A stretch of DNA of 64,000 bases from Peromyscus leucopus (Eukaryota; Chordata; Mammalia; Rodentia; Cricetidae), in NCBI RefSeq assembly GCF_004664715.2, contig NC_051064.1:114128240-114192239 (forward strand). The letters run 5' to 3'. Numbering within the stretch: position 1 is the first letter of the stretch; each line of letters opens with the position of its first letter. A program made the position numbers and the translations under genes. Shown here in pieces: positions 21,120-33,735 of this stretch. The notes under the pieces were generated by a model that was given only the letters and a program-made list of their open reading frames with translations, made no database searches and was not told where the DNA came from.

Positions 21120-23245
21120 TTGGTTACAAGGCAAGCATTTTTTTTTATGTTCTAAGTTTCCTTTTTTTCCCCTCAACTTTTATAGATTCTATGGATTTCA
21201 CATCATGCATCCTGATCCCACTTATCTCCCTGTCCTCTCATTTTCACCCTCTGCTCATACAAACTACCCCAAAACAAAACAAAAACCAACCCCCTCCCAA
21301 AAGGAGAAGAATCTCATCATTGCCCATTGGGTCACACAGTTTACCCTTTAGTCCATTCAGTTTTACTTGTAAGTATTCACATTGCTGTGAGTCGTTGGTC
21401 TGGTTCAAGGACTCTGGCTTCTGCTACACTATTGATAATGGGCTCTCCCTGGGGCTCCTCTTGGATATCCTGTTGTTGTCCTGTGTTGTGGCAATCCTGC
21501 AGTTTTGGAACTGTAGGTTCATCCCCTTCACAAGCTCTAACAGTTCATAGATGCAGTGGATGTTGGGTGAGCTAACTCATAGCCCCGGTTCTGGGCCTGT
21601 GTGGTAGCTGGATTGGTCAGCCTACCTTCTTTCCCTCATCATCACTACCCTGGCAACCTCTAGCACTGCTTCAACTAGCTCACCCAAATGCACCCTGCAG
21701 CAAGAGGTGGGGGCCAGTTCTCCCGTTCTCAGGTCCCCAGATTTAACTCGATCACACTCACACCACCAGGGTCAGGTCCACTGTTTTGCCCAGGTAAGGT
21801 GCAAGACCCTCTCTCCCAACTGCTGCAGAGGGTATATGGGGAGGGGTGTGCTGCAGCTAGTGAGGGGGAGGGTTAGTTCTCTTCCTCTCTTACCAGAAGA
21901 TTAGCTCTTGCCTGTTGCAGGTAGCAAGCGGGGAGGGGTGACATCTTACTCTCACTCAGGCCACTACATGGCAGATAAGGGGGGCGGGGGCGGGCAGAGC
22001 TAGCTCTGCTGTTCTCATATATACCCTCAGAGTCCTCTCACCTGTGTCCAGACTATAGGTTCAGCTCTAGTATGCTGCCCTGGTGATTTGCATGCCCATA
22101 GCAAGGGGTGGAGTCATCTTCACCAAATGGGGAGTGAGAGTGCTTCCTTTAGAAGCAGGGCCAGCTCTTTTGCCTCAGTATCCAGTGAGGGTCAGGGCCA
22201 TCCATCTCAGGGCCAGTAAAGAGTGGGGCTGGCTCAGCACAGCCCTCGGATTCCCACACACGTGGTTCCTATGACCCTCTGTGCTAACCCTGGCCTTGAA
22301 CATTATCACAGACCCCAGCTGCTGCAGGACCATGGACCCAGACATGGCCCTCAGCAACAGCGTGGGCCCAGATGTCACCATGGCTCTGGTGGTAGCACAG
22401 GCCACCCAGGTCAGTATGATCCTGGTGGCAGCACAGCCTCCAGACACCATCAAGGTCACAGCCTGTGAGTTAGACCACAGGCATTATATGGCCTTTGGTG
22501 ACAACATGTTCCACTGGACATCAACATAGACCCTGGCTGTGGCAGGACCATGGACCCAGACATCCTTAGCAGCAGTCAGGGCCCAGATGTCACCATGGCC
22601 CCAAGTGGCAGTGCAGGCAACCCAGATGGGCATGGCCCCTGTGGCAGCGTGGCCCTCAGACACCATCATGGCCCCAGGTGGAAGCTCAGACTACTGGCCT
22701 CTGCATGGCCCTCAGTGGCAACAAGAGCCATAGACATCAACCAACACAGGCTCCATGGCTGTGTCAGAGCCTAGAACCAAGACTTAACCCTTGACAATAG
22801 CCCAGGCCCAGGCATAACCCTGTATTTGGGTGGCAAGCAGGCCATTCATGTCAGCCTATTCCTCACCGCCCTCACCTCTTCAGATAGGCCTCTCTCCCCA
22901 GCCCATACACACTTCTAGCTCTTTGTCTCTTCCATTTCCCCACCGTTCTCACCATAATAGTTCCCTGACACCTGACAGGATCCAGGTTGAGGGGCAGTGG
23001 GTTTAGTCCTGCTTACCCCAGCTGCAAGGCATGGCTCAGAGATGTTGCTTTTCACTTCTGTGTGCCAGACCTAGAAGCCACAGGGTGGTATGATGGTGAA
23101 TGACTCCCTGGTGCCTTTGGTGCCAAGCAGATCCTGGATAGTTGTGCCCACTTCCCCAAAAACCCATGAGGCCAAGAAGTATGGCAGGGAGGCATCTGTG
23201 TCCTCTGCTGCTCAGGCCTGGAAAGTGCCCAAGCCATAAGGTTAC
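21120..23245 (-). mobile_element. Probable L1-derived GC-rich sequence
   Basis: The left part (21180-21600) has words I associate with rodent L1 3' UTRs in antisense ('ttatctccctgtcctctcatttt', 'tggtctggttcaaggactctggcttctgctacac', 'ctcctcttggatatcctgttgttg'). The following 1.6 kb is GC-rich, with repeated 'catggccc', 'ggtggcagc' and 'cagacaccat' blocks. Several open frames on both strands come from this composition and carry no known domain. Class and boundaries are uncertain. Confidence 0.5.
22300..22735. repeat. Two tandem copies of a ~217-bp unit
   Basis: 'ggaccatggacccagacat' occurs at 22328 and again at 22545, and 'gggcccagatgtcaccatggc' also recurs at the same spacing. The two units are diverged. 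Within each, shorter degenerate blocks repeat. Confidence 0.7.
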
Positions 23246-24030
23246 TTTTCTAGAGCAAAGGATAAATATCTTATTTTAATTATTAGTCTATTATTACATA
23301 AATTCAAGTATGTAGTCTCATTCATCCAGACAGAAACTTTATCGTCAATGTATAAAAAAAATCATTATTTAAGGAAATTTACTATATACTTTTGTACTGT
23401 TTCTTTTTTCTGAAAATTGTTCCTCACTTTTAAGAGTAAAAGAGTATAAACAGATAAAACAATACATAGTAATTCTACTAGAAATATACTGTGGTGATTA
23501 TTACAATTATTTGAAAGCTGTATTGGATGAATATGAAATAGATCCCTTAATACCCACATTTACTTTAGGCTTGCTTTCTTGATGAGCAGAAAGATGCTGA
23601 CAAGCTACTTCATTGGATCTTCTGACATATTTCACAAAAAAATCAAGTCCATGGGCACTTAGAGTAAACTAGGAGCTATTAGGTCTGAGCAGATCTGCAA
23701 TTGTCAGGGATCTTCTGGCTCTGTGTCCTGAATTATCCCTCCAGACAAGATGTAAAAGTCTCTGGTCATTGGATGAAGCCAACCATGGCAGGCAGATAGG
23801 GCATGTGTTCTCCCAAGCTGGGTACAAGCAACCAACAGCTTGAGTTACATTTGTTTCATATGCCAAGCAACTTCCATCAAACTTACAAATTTAACTCAAT
23901 TCAACAATTACTTAGTAAACTATTTTTCTCTGTGATCATAGGAATAAGAGAGACATGCACACATATTTAGTACTGTGTATTCATTTTCAGTGGAGGGGTC
24001 GTTCAAGATGTGTGACCCAAGGTGAGGCTC
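23246..24030. other. Noncoding, no clear feature
   Basis: AT-rich sequence without recognisable genes or repeats. Confidence 0.45.
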
Positions 24031-24034
24031 TACT

Positions 24035-24268
24035 TTACATGGGAAAGGGTCAGCCAAATAGCTTAATTGGTACAAGTATCTCTGCCAATGTTGATGACTT
24101 AAGTTTGATCCCTGAGACTCATACTGGAGAAGGAGATAATCCATGTACATAAGTTGTCCTCTGACACCCACATGTACAGGGTGGCATGCATGGTCTCTGA
24201 CAAACATACATATATGAACACAGAATATAAGTAAGTAAATAAATAAATCATAAATAAAATGTAATAAT
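24035..24268 (+). mobile_element. tRNA-derived SINE (B3-like)
   Basis: It has a B-box-like 'aagtttgatccctgagactcata', the phrase 'agttgtcctctgacacccacatg', and an A-rich tail 'aagtaaataaataaatcataaataaaa'. This is the layout of rodent B2/B3-family SINEs transcribed by RNA polymerase III. It is diverged. Confidence 0.7.
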
Positions 24269-24269
24269 T

Positions 24270-26198
24270 TTGTAACTATTTTGGAAAGCTCTTTAGTTGT
24301 GTTGGCCAGTGAGGACTGGTGATATGTCAGGACCAGGATAAAAAAAAAGGCTAGGGAAAAGCACAGTTACCTATTTACCACTGAATGAACAATCCTTAAA
24401 GGTAAAAGGGTAGCTGGAATAAAATTTTGTCCCAAGTACCCAATACAGCAAGCAGTTGTTATAAAAATAGCAAGAAGCAGGTGAGCATAAAATCAAGCAT
24501 GTGAAAAATATTCTGGGAGATCAGCTCATTAAAGGCAGTCCATGGAAAGAATTTGTGTCTCTCTGAAGAACTGTGGCCAAGCAAATCGAGATTCAGGCTT
24601 GAGCTCCAGTCTTATCTAGTCCTAGTAGTAAATTAGACTGTGAGAATGAAAATAAGAGGAAATACAGTGGCTTGTGGTTCAGAAAGCAAATTGTTCAATT
24701 TCATACCTATTCTCACACTCAGACACATTAGGGGACATGCATATAGTAGAAGACTAATTTTAAGCATCATCTGATGGTATTCTGTGGCTATAAATAAGCA
24801 TCCTATTTATACAAAGATTAAAATGAAATCTTTACCTGAAAGCTTGGTGAGTGAGGACTAAGGAATAAAGACAGTATCACATATTGATTCTTGAAATGTT
24901 TTCAAAAGTTCTCTACAGCAATTTTCAGCTTCTTTCCACTCTGGAAGAAAGGAAATTATTTGTTCTCATTTCTCTGAAATTATCAGAAAGAAATACAACC
25001 ATTCACTGCCATTTGATATATAATTACCATGTATAACTGCTATATTAGCGTGTATAGCTATTGCCATAGAAACCAAAAAACATAAAGGACTTCATTTTTC
25101 TATACAAACTTCTCTCATGTACTTACATGTAGATTCTTAATTGGCTTTTATCTCAGGAGAGTTACAAGGTATCTCTCAGAAGTATTCCAGCATATGCAAA
25201 TCCTAACTACATAGGCAAAACCCATCTTGCTCCATTTCTCATGTACCCCATGGACACTTGGACTTATTTCCCTGATTGATCAGTTCATATACTAATATTT
25301 AGATTCAGTTTTTAAATATGGAACAAAAAAATCTGTCACATAAGAGGAAGAGTATCTAGGGCTGGGCTGTGTGGAAGGGCAGTGGATCCAGAGTAAGTTC
25401 TTTAATAGTTCGTGATGCTCCTGTGTGGTGGCACATGGCCACTCCAGTGGCATGAGATCAGGTAAGGGAAGCTTCCAAAGAACTGGAAGGCAGAATCCTC
25501 GGGGGCTTTGTTATTATTATTGCATAGTGGAGAGCATTATTTTCTTGCAGTGTGTAAACACACTGGTATGTAAACTGTTAACTCCTGTGAATAAACACAC
25601 TGCATAGCATGTAAACTGTTAAGGCCTTGACATCCCCAGGACATGTCCCCTTTGTTTCCAAGAGTTCCTTATGCTTCTACCTCTGCCTGCTGGGAAGTCT
25701 CTACCCTCTGCTTTCACCTGTTTTGCCCATGACTAATTCTCACTATTACAGATCCTGGGTGGTGTTCTCCTTCTCTGCCCAGCTCCATACCCAATGTATT
25801 CTCCTGTGGAAGTCAGGAGAAAGATACCCCACTGTTTTCATCATGGTTCTTAGAAATGATCTTCCTTACTCCATGTTTATTTTCTCTCGAGTTTCTTCTT
25901 TTCACCCTAGCTGCCCTCATCCTAATGACATCATCTCTTCCTTCACTAGAGTAATCTGCTGACTTCCCTTCCTGTGGCCATTCTTGCTCTTTTTCCCTGC
26001 TTCCCTCAGCCATTTCCTCTTCTCACAAATGTATTCACTGTTCAATTGCTAATGATTTGATTACAAATGTAAATATAAAAATCAGGACCACTCTTAATCA
26101 AACATTAAGTGGAAAATAGCATCATGTTTTAGAATTTGCATTTTTTTCAGGCTCTGTGATAGATCAGATTTTGTACATTACTGATCCCCACAAAAATG
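24270..26198. other. Noncoding; small direct and inverted repeats near 25548-25622
   Basis: The perfect hairpin CAGTGTGTAAACACACTG (25548-25565) begins a region where TAAACACACTG...ATGTAAACTGTTAA occurs twice (25555-25581 and 25592-25622). The stretch 25650-26030 has faint L2-like wording. No gene was recognised; the 111-codon frame at 25627 has no domain. Confidence 0.4.
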
Positions 26199-26199
26199 C

Positions 26200-26265
<66 letters not shown>
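26199..26265. repeat. (TC)n(TA)n microsatellite
   Basis: A TC array passes directly into a TA array. Confidence 0.97.
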
Positions 26266-26269
<4 letters not shown>

Positions 26270-26639
26270 CATGTATCATAAGGAATCTAAGTTTCATAAC
26301 CTTATATTATATGCCCTGAGATCATATTATGTATAGATAAAATCCAAAATATCTATGATATAAAGGCAAATAGTCCCATAACTACTTTTCAGTAATAAGT
26401 TCTGAAGATATAAAAGTTAATAAGATATATGGCTATATATGATGAGTCCAAGAAGCTCACAATGAAGAGGACACTTACAGTAACAATAAATTACAACAGG
26501 ATATGGAAAATGTGAAGCTAAATTACTAAGACTTGAAATTAAAATATTTACATCATTATTAATCTTTGCAAAGATAAAGGCCTTTAAGAATTCAAAATTT
26601 TTCAGTATTTTTTATTATAGTATGTGCATTTATAGATTC

Positions 26640-26913
26640 AAGATCTAGGCATAGGCAAGGACTTCACAAGTGGGATTCCAATACATCAAAAATACTCATG
26701 ATTGACAAACAAACGGTATAATATGAAATGTAAAAATGTCTGCACAGCAGAAGAAAACAACACAGTGAAGAAACAGACCACAGAATGGGAGAAAATATTT
26801 TTCAACTGTATGTCTGACATGAAGTTAAGATTCAAAATATATAAAGAACTCAATAAATTAAATAATAAAAGATCAAATAAGCCAATCAGTAAACCTAGCT
26901 CTCATGGCTTGTT
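26640..26913 (+). mobile_element. Old L1 ORF2 fragment
   Basis: The wording 'tctgcacagcagaagaaaacaacacagtgaagaaacag', 'gaatgggagaaaatatttttcaactgtatgtctgac' and 'aaatatataaagaactcaa' matches the ORF2 C-terminal region. It is the host sequence of the younger L1 insertion that follows. Confidence 0.75.
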
Positions 26914-26922
26914 CCACCTGAC

Positions 26923-26923
<1 letters not shown>

Positions 26924-27002
<79 letters not shown>

Positions 27003-27004
27003 TC
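26924..27004. repeat. (TTTC)n microsatellite, derived L1 A-tail
   Basis: About 20 units lie exactly between the left target duplication and the L1 3' end, so it grew from the insertion's poly(A) tail. Confidence 0.93.
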
Positions 27005-28249
27005 AAGATTTTTTTTATTCATTTTATATACCAATCACAGATCCCCCTCTTCCCTCCTCCTGCACCTCCAGCCTCCATCACCAACCTACCTCCCATTTCC
27101 TCCTAAAAGAAGGTAAGGCCTCCCATGGGGAGTCAGCAGAGCCTAGTACATTCAGTTGAGGCAGGTCCAAGCCCCTTCTCTTGTCTCAAGGCTGTGCGAG
27201 GTGTCCCACCATAGGTAGTGGGCTCCAAAAAGCCAGCTCATGCACCAGGGATATATCCTGATTCTACTGCCAGGGGGCCTCTTAAGCAGATCAAGCTACA
27301 CAACTGTCTCTCTTATGCAGAGGGTCTAGTCCAATCCCATGGCAGCTCCATAGGTGTTCGTCTAAATTTCATGAGTTCCCACCAGTTTGGTTTGGTTGTC
27401 TCTGCAGGTTTCCCCATCATGATCTTGATGCCCCTTTCTCATAGAATCCTTCTTCTTTCTATTTGCCTGGACTCCTGGAGCTTGGTCTAGTGTTTGGCTG
27501 TTGATCTCTGCAATGCTTCCATCGGTTACTGCAGAAAGGCTCCATGATGACAGTTAGGATATTCACTGATCTGATTATGGGGGTAAGCCAGTTCAGGCAC
27601 CCTCTCCACTATTGCTAGTAGTCTAAGCTGGAGTCATCCTTGTGGATTCCTGGGAATTCCCTAGTGCCCAGCTTCTCCCTATCCCCATGCTGTCTCCCTC
27701 TATCATGGTATCTCTTTCATTGCTCTCCCACTCCATCCCTGTTCCAACTTTACCATCCCACTCCCTTATGTTCTCATCCTCCATCCCCTACCCTCTATTG
27801 CCCCTCTCATCTCCAGTTTACTCATGGAGATCCCCTCTGTTTCCCCTTCCCAGGGCAATCCATGTGTTCCTCTTAGGGTCCTCCTAGTTAGCTAGCTTCT
27901 CTGGAGCTGTGGGTTGTAATCAGATTATTCTTTGCTTTACATCTAGTATCCACTTATGAGTGAGTACATACCATGTTTGTCCTTCTGAATCTGGGTTATG
28001 TTGGAGAGGATGTGAAGCAATGTGAACACTCCTCCACTGTTGATGTGTACAAACTTGTACAGCCACTTTGGAAATCAGTATGGCAGTTTCTCAGAAAATT
28101 GGGAATCAATCATATACCCAAGGAATGCTCAATCATACCACAAGAACACATGGTCAACTATGTTCTTAGCAGCATTATTCATAATAGCCAGAACCTGGAA
28201 ACAAACTAGATGCCCCTCAACCAAAGAATGGCTAAAGAAAATGTGCTGT

Positions 28250-28256
28250 GTATGTA

Positions 28257-28329
<73 letters not shown>
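28250..28329. repeat. (TG)n(AG)n microsatellite
   Basis: It lies inside the inverted L1 segment, in place of the usual ORF2 sequence between 'aaagaaaatgtg' and 'agtactattcagcag'. Confidence 0.95.
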
Positions 28330-28429
28330 TACTATTCAGCAGTAAAAAACAATGACATCATGAGATTTGCAGGCAAATGGATAGAACTAGAAAATATCAT
28401 CCACCTGACTTTTCCTAACACTCGGGACC

Positions 28430-28590
28430 AGGGGTGACACCACTGATAGTGAGCTAGGCCTTCCCACATCAGTCATCAATCAAGAAAATAAACCATAGGT
28501 TTCCACAGGTCAATCTGGTGGGAACATTTTCTCATTTGAAGTTTCTCTATTCTCAAATGAGCATAACATGTATCAAAATATAGATTATGT
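28430..28590. mobile_element. Rodent dispersed repeat remnant
   Basis: 'gagctaggccttcccacatcagtcatcaatcaagaaaat...' followed by 'cattttctcatttgaagtttc' is a common rodent repeat wording. The family name is not certain. Confidence 0.45.
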
Positions 28591-28779
28591 TCTGTAAGCC
28601 ATGGTACTTTTTCCAAAAGAGATTCTATTTTAGGATATAAAATAAATCTCAACAAATATTTTAAATGAAATAATTTACTATAAATTATTAGATCATAATA
28701 GGCTAAAAGTAGAAATCAATAGCAAGAGAAACCACAGTATATATGTATAAGCATGGACATTGAACAATATTCTTTTTTT

Positions 28780-30230
28780 AACCACTTTTTCATTTTTTAA
28801 TGAAAATATAACATTATTTCCCACCTTGCTTTTTCTTCCTCCAGCCACTCCCATTCCTCTTTTTGCTTCCTCTCAAATTAATGGCTTTTTTCCTTTACTA
28901 TTGGTACATATGTATGCATAAATATGAATACAACTGGCTCAGCCTATTTATTATTATTATTTGTTTGTTTGTTTTTTTTGAGACAGGGTTTTTCTGTGTA
29001 GTCCTGGCTGTCCTGGAACTCACTCTGTAGACCAGACTGGCCTCCAACTCAGATATCTGCCTGCCTCTGCCTTCTGACTGCTGGGATTAAAGGCATGTAC
29101 CACCACCACCCAGCAGTATTATTTTTATGTATATGATTTCATGCCTGATGACATGGTATTGGGTAACCAACTATGGGGTTTACCTCTAGGGAAGACCCTT
29201 TCTCCTGCTTTCAACATTTCTTAGGTTACTTTAGTTCTTTGTCAAGGAGTTGAGTCCTATGAGATTGTCCCCTTTCCTGTTACCATATCTGTTGGTGTTC
29301 TTTGTGTTCAGGTCTTTTTTAGGCAGCCATGTTGGTGAAGTATCATAGGTGAAGCTTTCTTGTCATTTTAGGAGACACAATCTCCCTGGAGATTTCTTGG
29401 TCCTCTGGTTCTTACAATCTTTCTGCCTTCTTATCTGTGATGTTCCCTGAGCCCTAAGTGCAGGAATTGTGTTATAAATGTATCAGTTGGGGCTAGGTAC
29501 CCCATGATCTCTCTGCATTTTGTTCTCTGTGTTTTTGACTAGTTGTGACTTTCTGTAATAGTCTCTCTTGCTCTGTTGCAAAGAGAAGTTTCTTTGATGA
29601 AAGGTGAGACGTACACTTGTCTGTCAGAATAGGGATAAGTATGTAGAATGCAATTAGGGATTATGCTGGTTCATTAAAGTGGCAATAGTAGGTTCTCCTC
29701 TAAGATACATGACCTCACTAACCTTTCATAGTTGGCTAGGTTTTCAGTCCAGGCATGATTTCCCTCCTATTGAGTGGGCCTTAAGTATAATTAAACTGCT
29801 ATGGGTTATCATCAAGATATGAGTGTCACAATTGCTCCCTATGGACATCTTGCCATGCTATTCACTATTGTGGCTCATACACATAGTAACTTCGTAGGAA
29901 TATTGGTTTCTTCCCTCTCTTGAAAGCTTGCATAGCACCTTCTGGTTCTATGAAACTAGTCCTTGGGGAGCAGACTTGAGGTCAAATTCTGCTTAGATCC
30001 TCTGAGTCCTGTGTTCTAAGTACATGGTGTCTTCACCAAAAGGGAGTTAAATTCAACTTCTAGGAGGTAGCAAAGAGCTACCCCAATAGCATATATTGTT
30101 TAGGGATCCTCTTGGACTTCTCTGACCAATAATTCAAAAGGGTGTCTCTCATGCCTGGTTACTGAGGTTTTTGTTAGATAGTCTACAGCACTTGGGAGAA
30201 GCACCATCAGCTTAAGTGGTGTAACTTCAT
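28780..30230 (-). mobile_element. Rodent L1 3' end (Lx-like), split by a B1
   Basis: Minus-strand L1 3' UTR. Plus-strand cues are 'acatggtattgggtaacca', 'gtccctgagccctaagtgcaggaattgtgttataaatgtatc' and 'gtgactttctgtaatagtctctcttgctctg', with further L1-like sequence to about 30225. It is homologous to 51235-51815 and 5692-6165. Confidence 0.65.
28964..29115 (-). mobile_element. B1 SINE
   Basis: It has 'gagacagggtttttctgtgtagtcctggctgtcctggaactcactctgtagaccagactggcc' and ends 'ggattaaaggcatgtaccaccaccacccagc'. Its tail is a TTTG/T-rich run at the left. A TATTATT-type duplication flanks it. It is inserted in the L1 3' end. Confidence 0.92.
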
Positions 30231-30234
30231 TTAA

Positions 30235-31865
30235 ATTATGTATGTACATGTATACAGCTAGACTTATATGTATTAAATAAATTATAATATGATTCCTTAT
30301 GACTTTTCAATTATCCTTGATGTTATACTTTCAAATTATCAAGGAGTAATTAAAAAAATCAGGGTTGTGGTTGTTAATCTTGATCAACTTGATTATACTG
30401 GTATATGCATAGGGAATTTGTACAATATATATGTGTATTTTCATGAAGGTATTTACAGAAGGAATTCACACATGAAAGAACTTCTATGATAAGTATGTTC
30501 TAGTTTGTAATTGATGAACTGTGAAGTGAAAGAGGAAATAAAAGATGTCCAATAGGAAACAGAAAGAATCTGATGGAATCATTTCCATAAGGAATATTTA
30601 AATGTTGTACAGATAAAGGGAGCCTTGCAGGGAGGCTATAACCAGCTATTGGACCAGAAAACCTGTGAGATAGAGCAAAAGCCATGTACTCTACTATGAC
30701 TTACCTGAGTTTTCCCCACAGATCTAATGCTGACCACTGCTGTAGTTGTTTGTTACACGGTTTGCTGCCTCCTTCTCAGAAGCAAATACTATGTTTCTAT
30801 TCCAGCATTTTAAATTTTAGCATGAGCAAATCTCAGGGAGAAAGGAGGAATTAATTAATATTTAATATAAATTTTGAATAATTATACAAAGGCGTGTTAC
30901 CTACCTGCCCATATCTTTACAGCTATCACCTAGCTTCTCTCAGTCCTTCAATTTCTTACTGGTAGGAACTTGCCCTATGAAACAGAAATTCCTTCATCAT
31001 TTGTGTTATGCCATATAATCCCTGGTGTTTGATGAAGAAATATTCAACAACATTATTGACACAGGCATCAGCAAAGTGAGTCACAGGGTACAGAATGAAT
31101 CACCAGTAAGGTAGATGGTAAGCAATACTTCATGGTGGCCCACCCTTTGGCTTGGTGTTTCATTGCCTTGGGAGGTGAGCCATTATAAGTGTGGGAGTAG
31201 CAAGCTGTTGCCATAGTTTTTGAGTAGTTGGTCATTCTGACAATATGAAAATATAGATGTGCAACCATATTACAAGCACAATCTAATTGGATAAACAGAA
31301 GACCATGTAACATGCCCTTACCATGAAGTTGCAATAAACCCAATGAAGACAGTCATCATCCTCTGAAACTTCTAAGGTTGTGGTTGTGCTGGAGGACTTT
31401 CCTATTTGGGTAGTCATTGGCATTAAGAGAAAAGTGTGTATGAGAAAACCTGTGAAGAGGAAAAAAATGGGTTAACTGTTCTCATCCTGGCTAGTTTCCT
31501 GACCGCTATTCTTTAGGTTGCAGTAGTTGGGCATTATCTTTTAACCTGAACATTTGCATAATACTTTGAAGTTCTACTTCTCTCTATTCAGAATGATATT
31601 AGTAGGAAGATGGAGGATGATAATCTAACATATTGGCCTAGAGGTAACATGTGAAAGGTCTTAAACATAGTGTTAGTGAACTTGTATTTTATACTGATGA
31701 TATGATTTTAGGCAGTATGGAAATGGCAAACATGATTATTGTGTTTCTGAAAGATAAAATGAGGATGCATGATGAAATAAAAAGTTATGTATAATATTTG
31801 AAATCAGAATGTAGAATAATAGCCCAATTAGTGTGAGAAGGGACAGCTAATATTATTATGCAACA
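30235..31865. other. Noncoding, no clear feature
   Basis: No exon or RNA gene recognised. A 91-codon minus-strand frame (31068-31343) shows no domain. Confidence 0.45.
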
Positions 31866-33544
31866 AAGGCTGAAAGCTTATGCTTTGAATCCCAACTGTT
31901 TTCTCCAAGAAGCACATCTCATTGGAAAAGATGCAAACTGAGAGTCAATTAAAGGACATCAACTGACCAAACAAATAGTGGTGATAAGTAAGTTGGTATA
32001 GCAATCCTCATATTTGATAATGTAGAATTAAAAACAAAATAAGAAGCTCATGGAACCATCTATGAAACTGGAATAATCTATAAAACTGATCATATTTTAG
32101 GTTCCCAAACAAGCTTTAAAAATGCAAAAGTAATGCCTTATATTTTATCAGATTATATTAGGACAACACAAAAAATATACACCAAGATAAATCATAGAAA
32201 CAAAATGGAAAGGGAACTATTGGAGGCAAAAGGATTTAGCAGGGAAAGGGAGGAAAAGGAAGATGAGTGGGAAGTGTGAGAAGGAGAACCAACCAAAATG
32301 CAATGTTTATGGAAATCCTACATGGAAACCTGTTACTTTGTAAGATAATTTAAAAATAAAATACTGTATATATAAGTCTCTCTATTCATAAATACACACA
32401 CATACATATATCCTATGATATATATGTATACACACATATTTATATATCCTATGATATATAGATATGTAACAGGAACACCACAAATACTCAGAGACTGAGA
32501 AGGGCACTTTAAAAATGATAAAATGTCATTGAAAGAATGAAGAATGCAATTGAAAAATTCCTAGAATCAAATGAAATCCACAGTACAACTTTGCAGAACC
32601 TCTGGAACAGACCAAACAGTGTGTAAGAGGAAAGTGTATAGCTGTATGTTCTTCCATTATGAACTCAGAGCTACAAACTAATGATGCACCTCAGAGTTCT
32701 AGAACAACTAAATCAAGGCAAAACTAAGATTAGGGATGAACATAATGAAAAGGATATTAAAAGAATCTATCAAGGACTTGGTTCTTTGAAAATATAAATA
32801 AAAATGACAAGCACCTAGACAAACTTACCAAAAGAAAAAGAACACCTAAATTAATAAAATTATATCTGAAAGTTTGGTGTTAAAAATAGACTTAGATGAA
32901 ATCTAGATAACATTAGGCAGTGTTTTGAAAAATTATTTTGCAAAAATGGGAAATTGAATGAAAATAAAAGAAATGAATAAATTCATAAATGTTTATGACC
33001 TATCAAAATTAAACCAATAAAGTAAAAAAAAAAACAGCTTAAGTGGACGTATGAAATGAAAGAAGTTTGAAGCATTAATTAAGTCTATCCACATGGAAAG
33101 TCCTGGAGCTGCTCAGGTTAGTGCTTTATTTTACTAAACTTTGAATGAAAATCTAACACCATGCTACTTTCAAATTATTCTATAAAATAAAAAAGAAAGG
33201 AATACTACCAAGCTCCTTCTCCAAAGCCTGTAGACCAATTTCCTTTATTAACATAGATGCAAAATTTTTTAACAAAATGCTGCAAGCCAAATTCAGGAGC
33301 ACATTAAGAAGATCATATATTACTATCAAGTTGGCTTCATCACAATATTGGTTCAATACACACAAATCAATAAGTATGATATAGCATAAAATAAAGAAAA
33401 TAAATCATATGGTTTCCTTAGTGAACACTGAAAAGATGCTGAAATAGCCCCTTGAGATGATAGCCCCAAAGAAACTAGGAATAGTGAGAACATATCTCAA
33501 CATAATAAAGGTTATATGTGGCAAACCTATAGCTAATATTAATA

Positions 33545-33735
33545 GCATTTATTTTTACTTATTTTGTATGTGTATCATATGCATGCCCATGCATGGGTGG
33601 ATTCATGCTTGTGGAGGATAGAAGACAATTTGCAGAAGTTGGTTCTCTCTTTCTATCATGTCAGTTCTGAAGATTGAACTCAAATTGTCAGTTAGGTAAC
33701 AAGCACCCCTAATGCACTGGCGACTCTCACTAGCC
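33545..33735 (-). mobile_element. tRNA-derived SINE (B3-like) inside the L1
   Basis: The plus-strand text 'gtggaggatagaagacaatttgcagaagttggttctctctttctatcatg' and 'gaagattgaactcaaattgtcag' is the reverse complement of rodent B3-like SINEs. It splits the L1 coding relic. Confidence 0.65.

Larger units (their letters stand above)
26914..28410 (-). mobile_element. L1 insertion on minus strand with 5' inversion
   Basis: A 10-bp target duplication CCACCTGACT flanks it (26914-26923 and 28401-28410). The L1 tail lies at the left, where it has become a (TTTC)n microsatellite (26924-27004). From 27005 to about 27995 the minus strand is L1 3' UTR ('acatctagtatccacttatgagtgagtacataccatgtttgtcc'). From about 27996 to 28400 the plus strand is the end of ORF2 ('ggaaatcagtatggcagtttctcagaaaattgg', 'agcagcattattcataatagccagaacctggaaacaa', 'gcaaatggatagaactagaaaatatcatcc'). 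The switch of strand is the mark of twin priming. Confidence 0.88.

Noticed and set aside
22223..22774. Several frames of 61-94 codons on both strands in the GC-rich block
   Set aside because: Repeated 'catggccc' composition keeps all frames open; no domain, and the region looks transposon-derived.
25627..25962. 111-codon frame
   Set aside because: No recognisable domain, and the DNA has faint L2-like wording.
27640..27887. 78- and 81-codon plus-strand frames
   Set aside because: They lie in the antisense of an L1 3' UTR and have no protein similarity.
28010..28437. Apparent coding sequence similar to L1 ORF2
   Set aside because: It is a short inverted fragment of ORF2 containing a TG/GA microsatellite; it cannot encode a working protein.
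31068..31343. 91-codon minus-strand frame resembling a possible receptor fragment
   Set aside because: No convincing motif in this or neighbouring frames, and stops appear on both sides.
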